Source of the DNA: Fodinicurvata halophila
Lineage (GTDB): Bacteria; Pseudomonadota; Alphaproteobacteria; Kiloniellales; DSM-21159
NCBI RefSeq assembly: GCF_042651425.1
Contig: NZ_JBHSCW010000011.1
Location: 220,126 to 284,125, forward strand
Direction of reading: 5' to 3'
DNA length: 64,000 nucleotides
Part shown: positions 49,663 to 58,035 of the stretch, piece by piece
Layout: each line of letters starts with the position of its first letter
How positions within the stretch are numbered: the stretch's first letter is position 1
Program-made: the position numbers and the translations under genes
Notes under the pieces: generated by a model
The model's database searches: none
What the model saw: only the letters and a program-made list of their open reading frames with translations
Told to the model about the DNA's origin: nothing

Positions 49663-50654
49663 CCACCATCCGCCCCCGCGAACTCGGCATCACCATTGGA
49701 GACCCGGCCGGGATCGGCCCGGAGATCGTCTGTCGTGCCCTGGCCGAGATGTCGGCGCAGCAGCGCAGCCAGTCGCTTGTGATCGGCGACCGGCTGACAC
49801 TGGAACGCGCGGCGAAGCTGACCGGGCACGCGCTCGACTTCCGCGCCCCCGACGAGGCCGACGAAATGCCGGGAACGATCGCCATCGACGACATCCCGCT
49901 GCCGAACCGGGCGGCCGTGAAGGACGGGACGGTCTCGCCGGAAGCCGGCGAAAGCGCCTTCCTGTGCGTACAACAGGCCGTGCAGCGCGCCCTGGCACAC
50001 GAGATCGGCGTGATCGTCACCGCACCGCTCAACAAGGCCGCGTTGCACGCGGCGGGGCGGGAGTACGACGGACACACCGGCATGCTGGCCGACCTGACAG
50101 GTGTGCGCTCCTCGTTCATGCTGCTCACAAGCGAACCGCTCGCCACCGTCCATGTCTCCACCCATGTGTCGCTGCGGGACGCCACCGAACGGGCGACCCA
50201 CGAGCGTGTCCTCGAGACGATCCGGGCCGGAGACGAGCACATGCGCGAGGTCACTGGCCGGGCGCCCCGGATCGCCGTGGCCGGCCTGAACCCCCATTGC
50301 GGCGAAGGCGGCATCTTCGGCCGGCAGGAGATCGACGCGATCGAGCCGGCGGTGGCCACGGCCCGCGACCAGGGTATCGACGTCGTCGGGCCCATTTCCG
50401 GGGACACCGTCTTCTACAGGGCCTCGCGCGGGGAATTCGACCTGGTGGTCGCCCAGTACCACGACCAGGGACACATTCCGATCAAGCTTATCGCCTTCGA
50501 CAGCACCGTGAACGTCAGCCTTGGCCTGCCGGTCAAGCGCACCTCGGTCGACCACGGCACCGCCTTCGACATCGCCTGGCAGGGATCTGCCGATCACCAG
50601 AACATGCGTTGTGCCATTGCCTATGCACGCCGCATGACGGCCACGCCAGGATAG
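49659..50654 (+). CDS. pdxA2: PdxA2-like 4-phospho-threonate/erythronate dehydrogenase
   Basis: A 331-residue enzyme of the PdxA family (LGITIGDPAGIGPEIVCRAL, NPHCGEGGIFGRQEID, AQYHDQGHIPIKLIAFDST, with the metal-binding histidines). Adjacent DUF1537 kinase marks it as the catabolic PdxA2 type: family knowledge links the pair to four-carbon acid sugars, with the dehydrogenase oxidising and decarboxylating 4-phospho-D-threonate or -erythronate to dihydroxyacetone phosphate. It is not the pyridoxal-biosynthetic PdxA, as no pdxJ is nearby. ATGA overlap with the SDR gene. Confidence 0.88.
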   Translation: MTTIRPRELGITIGDPAGIGPEIVCRALAEMSAQQRSQSLVIGDRLTLERAAKLTGHALDFRAPDEADEMPGTIAIDDIPLPNRAAVKDGTVSPEAGESAFLCVQQAVQRALAHEIGVIVTAPLNKAALHAAGREYDGHTGMLADLTGVRSSFMLLTSEPLATVHVSTHVSLRDATERATHERVLETIRAGDEHMREVTGRAPRIAVAGLNPHCGEGGIFGRQEIDAIEPAVATARDQGIDVVGPISGDTVFYRASRGEFDLVVAQYHDQGHIPIKLIAFDSTVNVSLGLPVKRTSVDHGTAFDIAWQGSADHQNMRCAIAYARRMTATPG

Positions 50655-50660
50655 CGCGGG

Positions 50661-51824
50661 ATGGCACTCCGGGTCGCGATCGTCGCCGACGATTTGACGG
50701 GGGCCCTCGATGCCGCCGCACCTTTCGCGACCCGGGGGCTGCACACGCTGGTAGCCGCTACGCCAGACGCCCTGGACCTGGCGCTTGCTGAGAAACCGGA
50801 GGTTCTCGCGGTCAACACCGTCAGCCGCCACGCATCCCCGCAGGCAGCGGCGGCGAGGGTGCGGGACACGTTCCAGCGCCTGCTCTCGCAGACGCCCGAC
50901 ATCCTGCTCAAGAAGATTGACTCGACGCTCCGCGGCCCGGTCGGGGCCGAGGTCGCCGCGGCCGCCTCTTCATCGCAACGGCGCGCCCTGATATGCCCTG
51001 CCGTTCCCGCCCAGGGCCGTTGCGTGCGCCACGGCCGGCTGCTGGTGAACGGGCGCCCCTTGCGGGAAACGGCGGCCGGACGCGATCCGCGCGCCGCCGT
51101 TCCGGAAGACGATCTCGCAAAGCTGCTGGAGACAACGCTGGGCGAAACCACAGTGGTGGACGCGAATGGTCCCTGGCCCCGCACGGACAACCTCGTCGCC
51201 GATGCCGACACTGCGGACGCGCTATCATCGCTTGCCCGGCGCATGCTTCCGGAGGCACGGCAATGGCTACCGGTCGGCGCCTCCGGCCTGGCCGAGGCGC
51301 TGGCAGACACAGCCTTCGGCCCCCCTAACCTCACCCCCGCACCCAATCCGGAACCACCTGCCGTCTTCGTCGTGGGATCCCGGACCGAGACGACCCACTC
51401 GCAAGTTCACGCGCTCCGGCACCGGCACGAGGTGACACATCTGCGCGCACCCGGCGGGCGATTGGATTGCCGCACCTCCCCGGGGCCAGGCCCAACACTG
51501 CTGACGGTTCCGGACGACGAGGACGCATGCGATGCAGAGACCGTTGCAGCCTGCCTTGCCGAAAGTGCCGCGCGCCTGATACGTCAGAAGGTGCCAGGCC
51601 TGCTTGTGGTCACGGGCGGCGATACGGCGCTCGCCCTTCTGGGTGTGCTGGATGCAACGCTCGTGACAGTCCGTGGCGAGTTCGAGGCCGGTGTCGTCCA
51701 TGCCTGCATTCGGGTGCAGGAGCGGACGGTTCCATTGATCACCAAGGCCGGCGGTTTTGGCGGCCCTGAGCTCTTCACCGACCTGCTGTCCTGGACCGGA
51801 TTTACGGCAGGCCCTTCAAAATGA
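50661..51824 (+). CDS. dtnK: Four-carbon acid-sugar kinase (DUF1537, DtnK/OtnK family)
   Basis: A 387-residue kinase. The N-terminal domain starts with VAIVADDLTGALDAAAPFAT and has LLKKIDSTLRGPVGAE. The C-terminal nucleotide-binding domain has LLVVTGGDTALALLG and TKAGGFGGPELFTDLL. It phosphorylates a four-carbon acid sugar at C4 before PdxA2 acts. It starts 6 bases after the PdxA2-like gene. D-threonate versus D-erythronate cannot be decided. The gene symbol is by family. Confidence 0.88.
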   Translation: MALRVAIVADDLTGALDAAAPFATRGLHTLVAATPDALDLALAEKPEVLAVNTVSRHASPQAAAARVRDTFQRLLSQTPDILLKKIDSTLRGPVGAEVAAAASSSQRRALICPAVPAQGRCVRHGRLLVNGRPLRETAAGRDPRAAVPEDDLAKLLETTLGETTVVDANGPWPRTDNLVADADTADALSSLARRMLPEARQWLPVGASGLAEALADTAFGPPNLTPAPNPEPPAVFVVGSRTETTHSQVHALRHRHEVTHLRAPGGRLDCRTSPGPGPTLLTVPDDEDACDAETVAACLAESAARLIRQKVPGLLVVTGGDTALALLGVLDATLVTVRGEFEAGVVHACIRVQERTVPLITKAGGFGGPELFTDLLSWTGFTAGPSK

Positions 51825-51847
51825 TTTGGTATGCTGGTATGAAAGGT
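51825..51847 (+). promoter_or_regulatory. Copy 2 of the acid-sugar regulon motif, TRAP promoter
   Basis: GGTATGCTGGTATGAAAGGT (51828-51847) matches copy 1 at 17 of 20 positions, again as two RGTATR units spaced by CT and followed by AAAGGT. A -10-like TATAAG overlaps its end at 51847-51852. It lies about 93 bases before the binding-protein start, so it is probably both operator and promoter of the TRAP genes. Confidence 0.6.
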
Positions 51848-51939
51848 ATAAGATCCGGCTCCAAAAAGGATAATAATAACAAGTCTTCCGCGGTTCTACC
51901 GTGGGGGTGAAACAGACGACTACAAGGAGGAAACAGCTC

Positions 51940-52923
51940 ATGAAAAAGCTTACGCTACTGGGCAAATGCGGTCTGATGGCGCTCGCAGTCGGTGCGGTCG
52001 CGACAGCTCACTCCGCATCCGCCAAGGACCTGAAGTTCGCGCATGTCTACGAGACCTCGGAACCGTTCCACGAATGGGCCGTCTGGGCTGCCGAGGAACT
52101 CGAGGAGCGTACCGACGGACGGCATACGATGGAGGTCTTCCCGGCCTCGTCCCTCGGCAAGGAAGTGGACATCAACGAGGGCCTTGGCCTGGGTACCGTG
52201 GACGTGATCTACACCGGCAACCAGTTTGCCGCCCGCTCCTATGGCCCGATCGGCATTGCCGGCGCGCCCTACATGTTCCGTGACGTCGATCACTGGAAGA
52301 CCTATCGCGACAGCGACCTGTTCCGCGAGCTGGCCCAGGGCTATCGGGACGAGACCGACAACAAGGTCATCACCCTCACCTATTATGGGCAGCGTCACGT
52401 CACCTCGAATGTGGAGATCGATGAGCCCTCCGACATGGAGGGACTGAAGATCCGCACGCCGAACGCCCCACTGTACATGATGATGCCGGATGCCGTCGGC
52501 GCGAACCCGACGCCGATCGCATTTGCCGAGGTCTACCTGGCATTGCAGCAGGGCACGGTCGACGCCCAGGAGAACCCCCTCAACACGATCCGGGCGAAGA
52601 AGTTCTATGAGGTCCAGGAGTACATCAACCTGACCGGTCATATCACCGACTCGCTGCTGACCATCGTCAGCGGGATCACCTGGAACTCCCTCTCCGAAGA
52701 GGACCAGGAGATTCTCACCAACGTCCTCGAGGAAGCGGCCCAGGGTGCCACCCAGGACATCATCGAGTCCGAGGAGGAACTCGTCTCCTGGTTCGAGGAG
52801 CAGGGCACGACGGTCAACAAGGACGTTGACCGGGAGGCCTTCCGCGAAGCCGTCCGCCCGCACCTGACGGGTGAAGACGTCGAATGGTCCCAGGAAACGT
52901 TCGACCGTCTCCAGGACCTCTGA
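51940..52923 (+). CDS. dctP: TRAP transporter solute-binding protein (DctP family) of the acid-sugar cluster
   Basis: A 327-residue periplasmic protein. The start at 51940 has an AAGGAGG site and opens a signal peptide (MKKLTLLGKCGLMALAVGAV, cleavage near ASAK). Typical DctP landmarks are LKFAHVYETSEPFHEWAVWA, EGLKIRTPNAPLYMMM (ligand Arg region) and YLALQQGTVDAQENPLNTI. It belongs to the DctP rather than TAXI type. Its cluster suggests a sugar-acid ligand such as threonate (inference). A strong hairpin follows it at 52938-52975. Confidence 0.9.
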   Translation: MKKLTLLGKCGLMALAVGAVATAHSASAKDLKFAHVYETSEPFHEWAVWAAEELEERTDGRHTMEVFPASSLGKEVDINEGLGLGTVDVIYTGNQFAARSYGPIGIAGAPYMFRDVDHWKTYRDSDLFRELAQGYRDETDNKVITLTYYGQRHVTSNVEIDEPSDMEGLKIRTPNAPLYMMMPDAVGANPTPIAFAEVYLALQQGTVDAQENPLNTIRAKKFYEVQEYINLTGHITDSLLTIVSGITWNSLSEEDQEILTNVLEEAAQGATQDIIESEEELVSWFEEQGTTVNKDVDREAFREAVRPHLTGEDVEWSQETFDRLQDL

Positions 52924-52937
52924 TAGCGCGTCACGTT

Positions 52938-52975
52938 CTCCCCGTCCGTCGCGCCTGTGGCCGGCGGACGGGGAG
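52938..52975 (+). repeat. Hairpin between TRAP binding-protein and permease genes
   Basis: CTCCCCGTCCG and CGGACGGGGAG form a perfect 11-bp stem with a 16-base loop, 14 bases after the binding-protein stop and about 40 bases before the DctQ start. It has no T-run. It probably stabilises the upstream message or partly attenuates transcription so that the permease is made at lower level. Confidence 0.65.
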
Positions 52976-53016
52976 CTCTCTCCCCAGCTTCCGCGCCTGT
53001 AGCCTTGGAGGTGAAG

Positions 53017-53595
53017 ATGACCGATCCGAATCCGGGGGACGCTCCCGAATCAGAATCGTTCGAGCTCGAGGCTGAGCCACCGTTCGACTTCTCCGAGTTT
53101 GCCCTGGAGGATTATGTCGTCCTCCTCGTCTTCTGGCTCCTGGCGCTTGACGTTTTCGCACAGTTCTTCACGCGCTTCGTCCTTGGCGATTCGATCGGCT
53201 GGACCGAGGAGATGGCGCGCTACCTGCTGATCGCGGTCGGCTTTACGGGCGGCGCCATGGCGGTGCGCCGGAACAACCACATCATGATGGAGTTCATGTA
53301 TCGCTACATGTCCGACCCTGTGGGACGCTTGCTGGCCTCGTTGGTCGACGTGATAAACCTTGTCTTCTTTGTCATCCTGGCCTGGCTGACGTATGAAGTG
53401 GCGGCGCGCACCGGCTCCTACATGGCCTCCGTCGATATCCCCAAGAGCGTCATCTATTACGTGGCCTGCGCGGGATTCGCCCTCATGGCATTGCGAACGA
53501 TCTATCGCATTCTGACCGTCTGGCCGCAACGCTTCGGGGGCGCAGGCTCGTCCCACCAACCCGGATCTCCCGTGAACGAGGAAAACACCCGATGA
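53017..53595 (+). CDS. dctQ: TRAP transporter small membrane subunit (DctQ family)
   Basis: A 192-residue protein with four membrane segments (residues about 30-55, 67-85, 105-130 and 148-168) and an acidic, unusually long N-terminal tail (residues 1-25). DctQ signature LGDSIGWTEEMARYLLIAVG and RRNNHIMMEFMYRYM. The start has a GGAGGTGAAG site. It overlaps dctM at ATGA. Confidence 0.88.
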   Translation: MTDPNPGDAPESESFELEAEPPFDFSEFALEDYVVLLVFWLLALDVFAQFFTRFVLGDSIGWTEEMARYLLIAVGFTGGAMAVRRNNHIMMEFMYRYMSDPVGRLLASLVDVINLVFFVILAWLTYEVAARTGSYMASVDIPKSVIYYVACAGFALMALRTIYRILTVWPQRFGGAGSSHQPGSPVNEENTR

Positions 53596-54974
53596 CCGTG
53601 AGCCCCATGGCACCGGGCGGGCGGCCGAAGATCGTGGCGCCTGTCATAATCGTCGCTGGCACTCTGCTTTCCGCATGGCTGGCCTGGACCGAGCAGGACC
53701 TGGGCTTCCTGTTTGCCGCCCTGTTCACGATGCTGCTTGCAGGTATCCCTGTAGCGGTGTCGCTCGGCGGCGCCAGCCTCCTGTTCGTCTATGTCACCGG
53801 GCAGGTTCCCGACTTCGTCGTGGCCCACCGGATGATCAACGGCGTGGACAGTTTCCCGCTTCTCGCGATCCCCTTCTTCATCCTGGCCGGCACCCTGATG
53901 AACGGCGCCGGCATCACATACCGGCTGTTCAACTTCGCCAACGCCCTGATGGGCTGGATGCGCGGCGGCCTGGGACACGTCAACATCGGCGCCAGCATCA
54001 TCTTCTCGGGTATGTCCGGAGCGGCGGTGGCGGACGCCGGCGGCCTGGGCACCATCGAGATCAAGGCGATGCGCGAGCGCGGTTACGACTCCGACTTCGC
54101 GATCGGCATCACCGCCGCCTCCTCGACCATCGGTCCGATCATTCCCCCCAGCCTGCCCATGGTGATCTATGGCGTGATGGCCTCCGCATCGATCGGCCAG
54201 CTGTTCGTCGCCGGCCTGATCCCGGGCCTGTTGATGGCCGCGACCCTGATGATCATGGTCGCCTGGATCGCGCGCCGCCGTGGCTATCCGCGCGACACTC
54301 AATTCAGCCTGCGCCGTCTGTGGTCGACCTTTACCAGAGCGTTCCTGTCGCTGCTGACGCCGCTCATCATCATCGGCGGCATCATTTCCGGAGCCTTCAC
54401 GCCGACCGAGGCGGCGATCGCGGCCGTCGTCTACGCGCTGTTCCTCGGCGCCGTCGTCTACCGCACCTTGCCGCCGCGCCGGCTGCTTCGGATCAGCATG
54501 GAGACGATCGAGACCACGGCCATCATCCTGCTCGTCGTCGCAGCGGCCTCGATCTTCGCGTGGATCCTGATCAGCAACCAGTTCACCGACCAGTTCGCCG
54601 GCCTGCTGACCGCCTATACGGACAACCAGGCGATCATCCTGCTGATCATGACCCTCATCATGCTGGTTGTCGGCTGTTTCATGGAGACGGTCGCCGCCAT
54701 CACCATCCTGGTCCCCGTGCTGCTGCCGGTCGCGGTCCAGGTGGGCGTCGATCCGGTGCACTTCGGGGTGATCATGGTGCTGAACCTGATGATCGGGCTG
54801 CTCACGCCGCCGGTGGGCATGGTGCTCTACGTTCTCTCCCGCGTTTCCGGCGTCTCGTTCGAGCGCTGCATGCGGGGGACCATCCCATTCCTGATTCCGC
54901 TGGTGATTTCGCTGCTTCTCATCACCTTTATCCCGGAGATTTCCATGTGGCTGCCGAGCCTGATCTATCGCTGA
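53592..54974 (+). CDS. dctM: TRAP transporter large membrane subunit (DctM family)
   Basis: A 460-residue permease with about twelve segments. DctM signature stretches include GAGITYRLFNFANALMGWMR, FSGMSGAAVADAGGLGTIEI, GPIIPPSLPMVIYGVMASAS and GLLTPPVGMVLYVLSRVSG. It is coupled to dctQ by ATGA overlap. It imports the presumed sugar acid with sodium or proton. Confidence 0.92.
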   Translation: MTVSPMAPGGRPKIVAPVIIVAGTLLSAWLAWTEQDLGFLFAALFTMLLAGIPVAVSLGGASLLFVYVTGQVPDFVVAHRMINGVDSFPLLAIPFFILAGTLMNGAGITYRLFNFANALMGWMRGGLGHVNIGASIIFSGMSGAAVADAGGLGTIEIKAMRERGYDSDFAIGITAASSTIGPIIPPSLPMVIYGVMASASIGQLFVAGLIPGLLMAATLMIMVAWIARRRGYPRDTQFSLRRLWSTFTRAFLSLLTPLIIIGGIISGAFTPTEAAIAAVVYALFLGAVVYRTLPPRRLLRISMETIETTAIILLVVAAASIFAWILISNQFTDQFAGLLTAYTDNQAIILLIMTLIMLVVGCFMETVAAITILVPVLLPVAVQVGVDPVHFGVIMVLNLMIGLLTPPVGMVLYVLSRVSGVSFERCMRGTIPFLIPLVISLLLITFIPEISMWLPSLIYR

Positions 54975-55182
54975 GCACTGCCGGGCTTCGGGGAGGCGGC
55001 CCTTGGACGGCCGCGCGCCGCGCTTCGGGACGATCCTCGGCACAACGTGGTTCCTTTTCAGGATGCGAGAATCCATGCCTTGGGAAAACTTGCTGGAGTC
55101 CTCGCAGAGAAAGCTGTAGCAGGCCGTAGGCGACCCGGACGCGTCCCGCCGGGCCTGATATAGCGGACGCGCGAGAAATGAG

Positions 55183-55902
55183 ATGAAAACCTACAGGATC
55201 GAACGCAAGACGCTTTCGGAACAGGTTGCGGAACGCCTTGAGCAGGATATCCGTGACGGCCACTACAAGACCGGCGACAGGTTGCCGGCCGAACGGGAAC
55301 TGATGGAACAGTTCGGCGTCGGACGACCCGCCGTTCGCGAGGCGCTGTTCTATCTCCAGAAGCTTGGTTTCGTCGCCATCAGCAGCGGCACCCGGCCACG
55401 CGTGATCAAGCCCACCCTGGACACCGTCCTGCCGCGTCTGTCAGGGGCGGTGCGCAGCCTGTTGGAGGATCCCGAAGGGCAGACCTCCCTGCAGGACGCC
55501 CGTGTCCTGTTCGAGGTCGCGATCGCACGCCACGCCGCCGAACACGGCACGGCAGCCGACCACGAGGCGCTGCGCGATGCGCTGGCAACCAACCTGCACA
55601 ACATTGGCGACGAGCTGGCCTTCAAGCGCTCGGACGTCGCGTTCCATGCGACCCTGGCCCGTGTGACCGGCAATTCCATCATCATTGCCGTCCACGACGC
55701 GCTTTCCACCCTGCTGGACGACCGGCGCGCCCACGTCCTGCAGCGTCCCGGCGAGGACAAGGTCGCCTCCGAGGCGCATCGCGAGATCGTCGAAGCCATC
55801 GAAAGCGGCAATCCCGACACCGCCGAGGACGCCATGCGCCGGCATCTGGAACACCACTACGGCACGTACCGGACCTTGATGGAAGGCGGCCCCGAGACTT
55901 AG
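55183..55902 (+). CDS. GntR-family regulator, FadR subfamily (FCD domain)
   Basis: A 239-residue regulator. Residues 8-75 form a GntR winged helix (LSEQVAERLEQDIRDGHYKT, LPAERELMEQFGVGRPAVRE). The C-terminal FCD helical domain carries the metal-site pattern FEVAIARHAAEH, then DVAFHATLARVTGN and SEAHREIVEAI. FCD domains bind carboxylates and sugar acids. Position after the TRAP genes makes it the likely regulator of the RGTATR motif. No motif copy is seen in front of its own start. Confidence 0.9.
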   Translation: MKTYRIERKTLSEQVAERLEQDIRDGHYKTGDRLPAERELMEQFGVGRPAVREALFYLQKLGFVAISSGTRPRVIKPTLDTVLPRLSGAVRSLLEDPEGQTSLQDARVLFEVAIARHAAEHGTAADHEALRDALATNLHNIGDELAFKRSDVAFHATLARVTGNSIIIAVHDALSTLLDDRRAHVLQRPGEDKVASEAHREIVEAIESGNPDTAEDAMRRHLEHHYGTYRTLMEGGPET

Positions 55903-55933
55903 GGCTCGAGCTAGCCCGGCGTCTCGGCCAACC

Positions 55934-56881
55934 CTATTCCACCGCCGTCAGCAATTTGCGCCCGTCCCGGTGTGCCCGCAGGTTATCGAGCACCAGGGTT
56001 CCCATGGCGCGCCGCGTCTCCCAGGTGGCGCTGCCGATATGCGGGGCCAGGACCACGTTGTCGAGATCGAAAAGTGCCTCGGGTACCTCCGGTTCGTTCT
56101 CGAAGACGTCGAGCGCGGCGCCTCCAATTCCCCCGGCGCGAAGCGCGGCCACCAGCGCCGTCTCGTCCACGACACTGCCCCGCGCGATGTTCACCAGCGT
56201 GCTCTCCGGGCCGAGCGCATTCAGGATCTTCTCATCGACCAGGTGATGGGTCGCGCTTCCACCGCTGCAGCAGACGATCAGGTCGTCGCATTGCTCGGCC
56301 AGCGCCACCGGGCTGTCCAGGTAGCTCCAGTTCGAGTCCGGCAGCGGGCTGCGCTTGTGGTACAGGATCTCCATCCCGAACGCCTCCAGCCGCTGCGCCG
56401 TGGCCTCGCCGATGCGCCCCAGACCGAGAATCCCGGCCCGGCGTCCGCGCAGGCACCGCCCCAGGGGGATTCCTCCGGAGCGGGCCCACTCGCCGGCACG
56501 GACCCAGGAATCGCCCCGCACGATCAGGCGATGCAGGGCCCCCAGAAGGAAAACCGCAAGGTCCGCGACGTCGTCGGTCAGGACATCCGGCGTGTTGGTG
56601 ACGGCGGCGCCATGGCGCGCGGCGGTTACAAGATCGATCGCATCGACGCCAACGCCGTAACAGGCAATCACCTGCAGCTTCGGCAGGCGCTCGATCAGCT
56701 CGGCCTCGGCGCCGCGACCGCCCGTGGTGACCAGGGCGGTGACCTGGCCTCCCACCCGCTCAAGCAGCTCTTCCAGCGAGCCATCGCGGCCGACCAGATG
56801 GCACTCGAACTCCGAATCCAGCTGCTCCTGGATGTCCGATGGCCCCAGAGGGGACAGGGAAAGAAGAGGGAACTTGGACAT
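55934..56881 (-). CDS. D-isomer-specific 2-hydroxyacid dehydrogenase
   Basis: A 315-residue NAD(P) enzyme. Rossmann motif RAGILGLGRIGEATAQRLEA near residue 147, catalytic Arg in LVNIARGSVVDETALVAAL, Glu in VFENEPEVPEAL and His in NVVLAPHIGSATWET. It is similar in outline to glyoxylate/hydroxypyruvate reductases. It lies 34 bases downstream of the HIBADH-like gene on the same strand, so they are co-transcribed from the promoter with the partial motif at 57930. Substrate probably a sugar-acid breakdown product. Confidence 0.9.
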   Translation of the reverse strand: MSKFPLLSLSPLGPSDIQEQLDSEFECHLVGRDGSLEELLERVGGQVTALVTTGGRGAEAELIERLPKLQVIACYGVGVDAIDLVTAARHGAAVTNTPDVLTDDVADLAVFLLGALHRLIVRGDSWVRAGEWARSGGIPLGRCLRGRRAGILGLGRIGEATAQRLEAFGMEILYHKRSPLPDSNWSYLDSPVALAEQCDDLIVCCSGGSATHHLVDEKILNALGPESTLVNIARGSVVDETALVAALRAGGIGGAALDVFENEPEVPEALFDLDNVVLAPHIGSATWETRRAMGTLVLDNLRAHRDGRKLLTAVE

Positions 56882-56914
56882 GGATGACTCCTATCCGCTG
56901 CGAGGAAGGCCTGA

Positions 56915-57799
56915 TCACTTGGTGCGCCAGCCCTGCAGCAATCGGTAGAGGTAGGGCACGTACTCGTCGCCCTTGCCCTGGGCCATCGCCAGCTCGAACA
57001 GCTGGTGGACGGCCTGGGTCGTCATGGGAACGCAGCCGGCATCGCGCGCGGACTTCAGGTAATAACCATAGTCCTTGCGCGCGTTCTGCAGTGTGAATTC
57101 CAGACCATCGGTACGGCCTTCCAGGGCGGCCGGCATGACCATGCGGAACATCTTGCTGTCGGCGCCGCCGGCCGTGACGATGTCGTAGAGCACCTGCGGG
57201 TCGACCCCGGCGGCCTCGCAGGTCGCCGCCGCTTCCGCCGCCAGGGCGGCGTGGCCCAGCGAAAGCGCATTGTTGACTAGCTTCACGGTATGCCCGCTGC
57301 CCAGCGGCCCGGCGCGGAAGCGGTTCTCGGAAAAGACCGACAGGATGGGCTCGACCTCGTCGATATCGGCCGCATCGCCGCCGATCAGAAGGTTCAAGCG
57401 CCCTTCCCGCGCCTCCCGCGGCGTCCGGCTCATGGGTGCGTCGATCATCCGCACCCCCTTCTCCGCCAGGGCAGCGGCCAGGTCTTGCGTGGATTGCGGA
57501 TCGGCCGTCGTCATGTCGATCAGGATCTGGCCGTCATGCGCGCCCGCCAGGATGCCCTGCTCGCCGTTCACCAGGCTTTCCATGATGGCGGAGGAGGTCA
57601 CGCAGGTGATGATCACATCGGCGTTGCGCGCCAGGTCCGCCGCATTCGCGGCCTCCTGCGCGCCGCGTCCCACCAGGTCGTCCACGGGCGTCCGGTTGCG
57701 ATGGCCCAGCAGCGTCAGCGGATAGCCCGCCTCCAGCAGCAGCCGCGCCGGCCCATAGCCCATGAGCCCGACCCCGATGAAACCGATACGCTTTGCCAT
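56915..57799 (-). CDS. 3-hydroxyisobutyrate-dehydrogenase-like NAD(P) oxidoreductase
   Basis: A 294-residue beta-hydroxyacid dehydrogenase. Cofactor motif RIGFIGVGLMGYGPARLLLE, substrate loop DAPMSRTPREAREGRLNLLI (with an SRTP replacing the usual SGG), catalytic Lys in GHTVKLVNNALSLGHAAL. Relatives include tartronate-semialdehyde reductase and L-threonate dehydrogenase (LtnD), which fits the cluster. It precedes the 2-hydroxyacid dehydrogenase gene. The SRTP change at the substrate loop may mark a different substrate. Confidence 0.88.
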   Translation of the reverse strand: MAKRIGFIGVGLMGYGPARLLLEAGYPLTLLGHRNRTPVDDLVGRGAQEAANAADLARNADVIITCVTSSAIMESLVNGEQGILAGAHDGQILIDMTTADPQSTQDLAAALAEKGVRMIDAPMSRTPREAREGRLNLLIGGDAADIDEVEPILSVFSENRFRAGPLGSGHTVKLVNNALSLGHAALAAEAAATCEAAGVDPQVLYDIVTAGGADSKMFRMVMPAALEGRTDGLEFTLQNARKDYGYYLKSARDAGCVPMTTQAVHQLFELAMAQGKGDEYVPYLYRLLQGWRTK

Positions 57800-57929
57800 G
57801 AATGCCTCCCTCTGTATTGGTTGGGAATGCTGGTGAAGGGCACACTACCTACCAAGCCACTCTGGCGCAGTTGCACCTTCACACCGCGGGTCCCTTCAGA
57901 CGTTTGGTACAGGAACAGTCTGGAAGCGT

Positions 57930-57941
57930 AAGTATATCAGT
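57930..57941. promoter_or_regulatory. Partial copy 3 of the acid-sugar regulon motif
   Basis: AAGTATATCAGT matches the left part of copy 1 (AAGTATACTAGT) at 10 of 12 positions and lies 131 bases upstream of the dehydrogenase start at 57799. The right-hand GTATG and AAAGGT are not kept, so this is suggestive only. Confidence 0.35.
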
Positions 57942-57998
57942 CCGTTCTGTCAGGTGCCAGTTTCGGTAGAACAGAAAGGCGGAGGCGAGAGATGAGGG

Positions 57999-58028
57999 CA
58001 GCCGGGCCCCGCATCCGAAGCCCGGCTG
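57999..58028 (-). terminator. Terminator of the pirin gene
   Basis: CAGCCGGGC and GCCCGGCTG form a perfect 9-bp stem with a 12-base loop, 8 bases beyond the pirin stop on its strand. The tail is pyrimidine-rich (CCCTCATCTCTC) without a full T-run. Confidence 0.65.
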
Positions 58029-58035
58029 TCATCTG

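Noticed and set aside
49659..50654. Reading the PdxA-family gene as vitamin B6 biosynthesis pdxA
   Set aside because: It is overlapped by an SDR gene and followed at once by a DUF1537 kinase and TRAP genes, the context of catabolic PdxA2, and no B6 gene is near.
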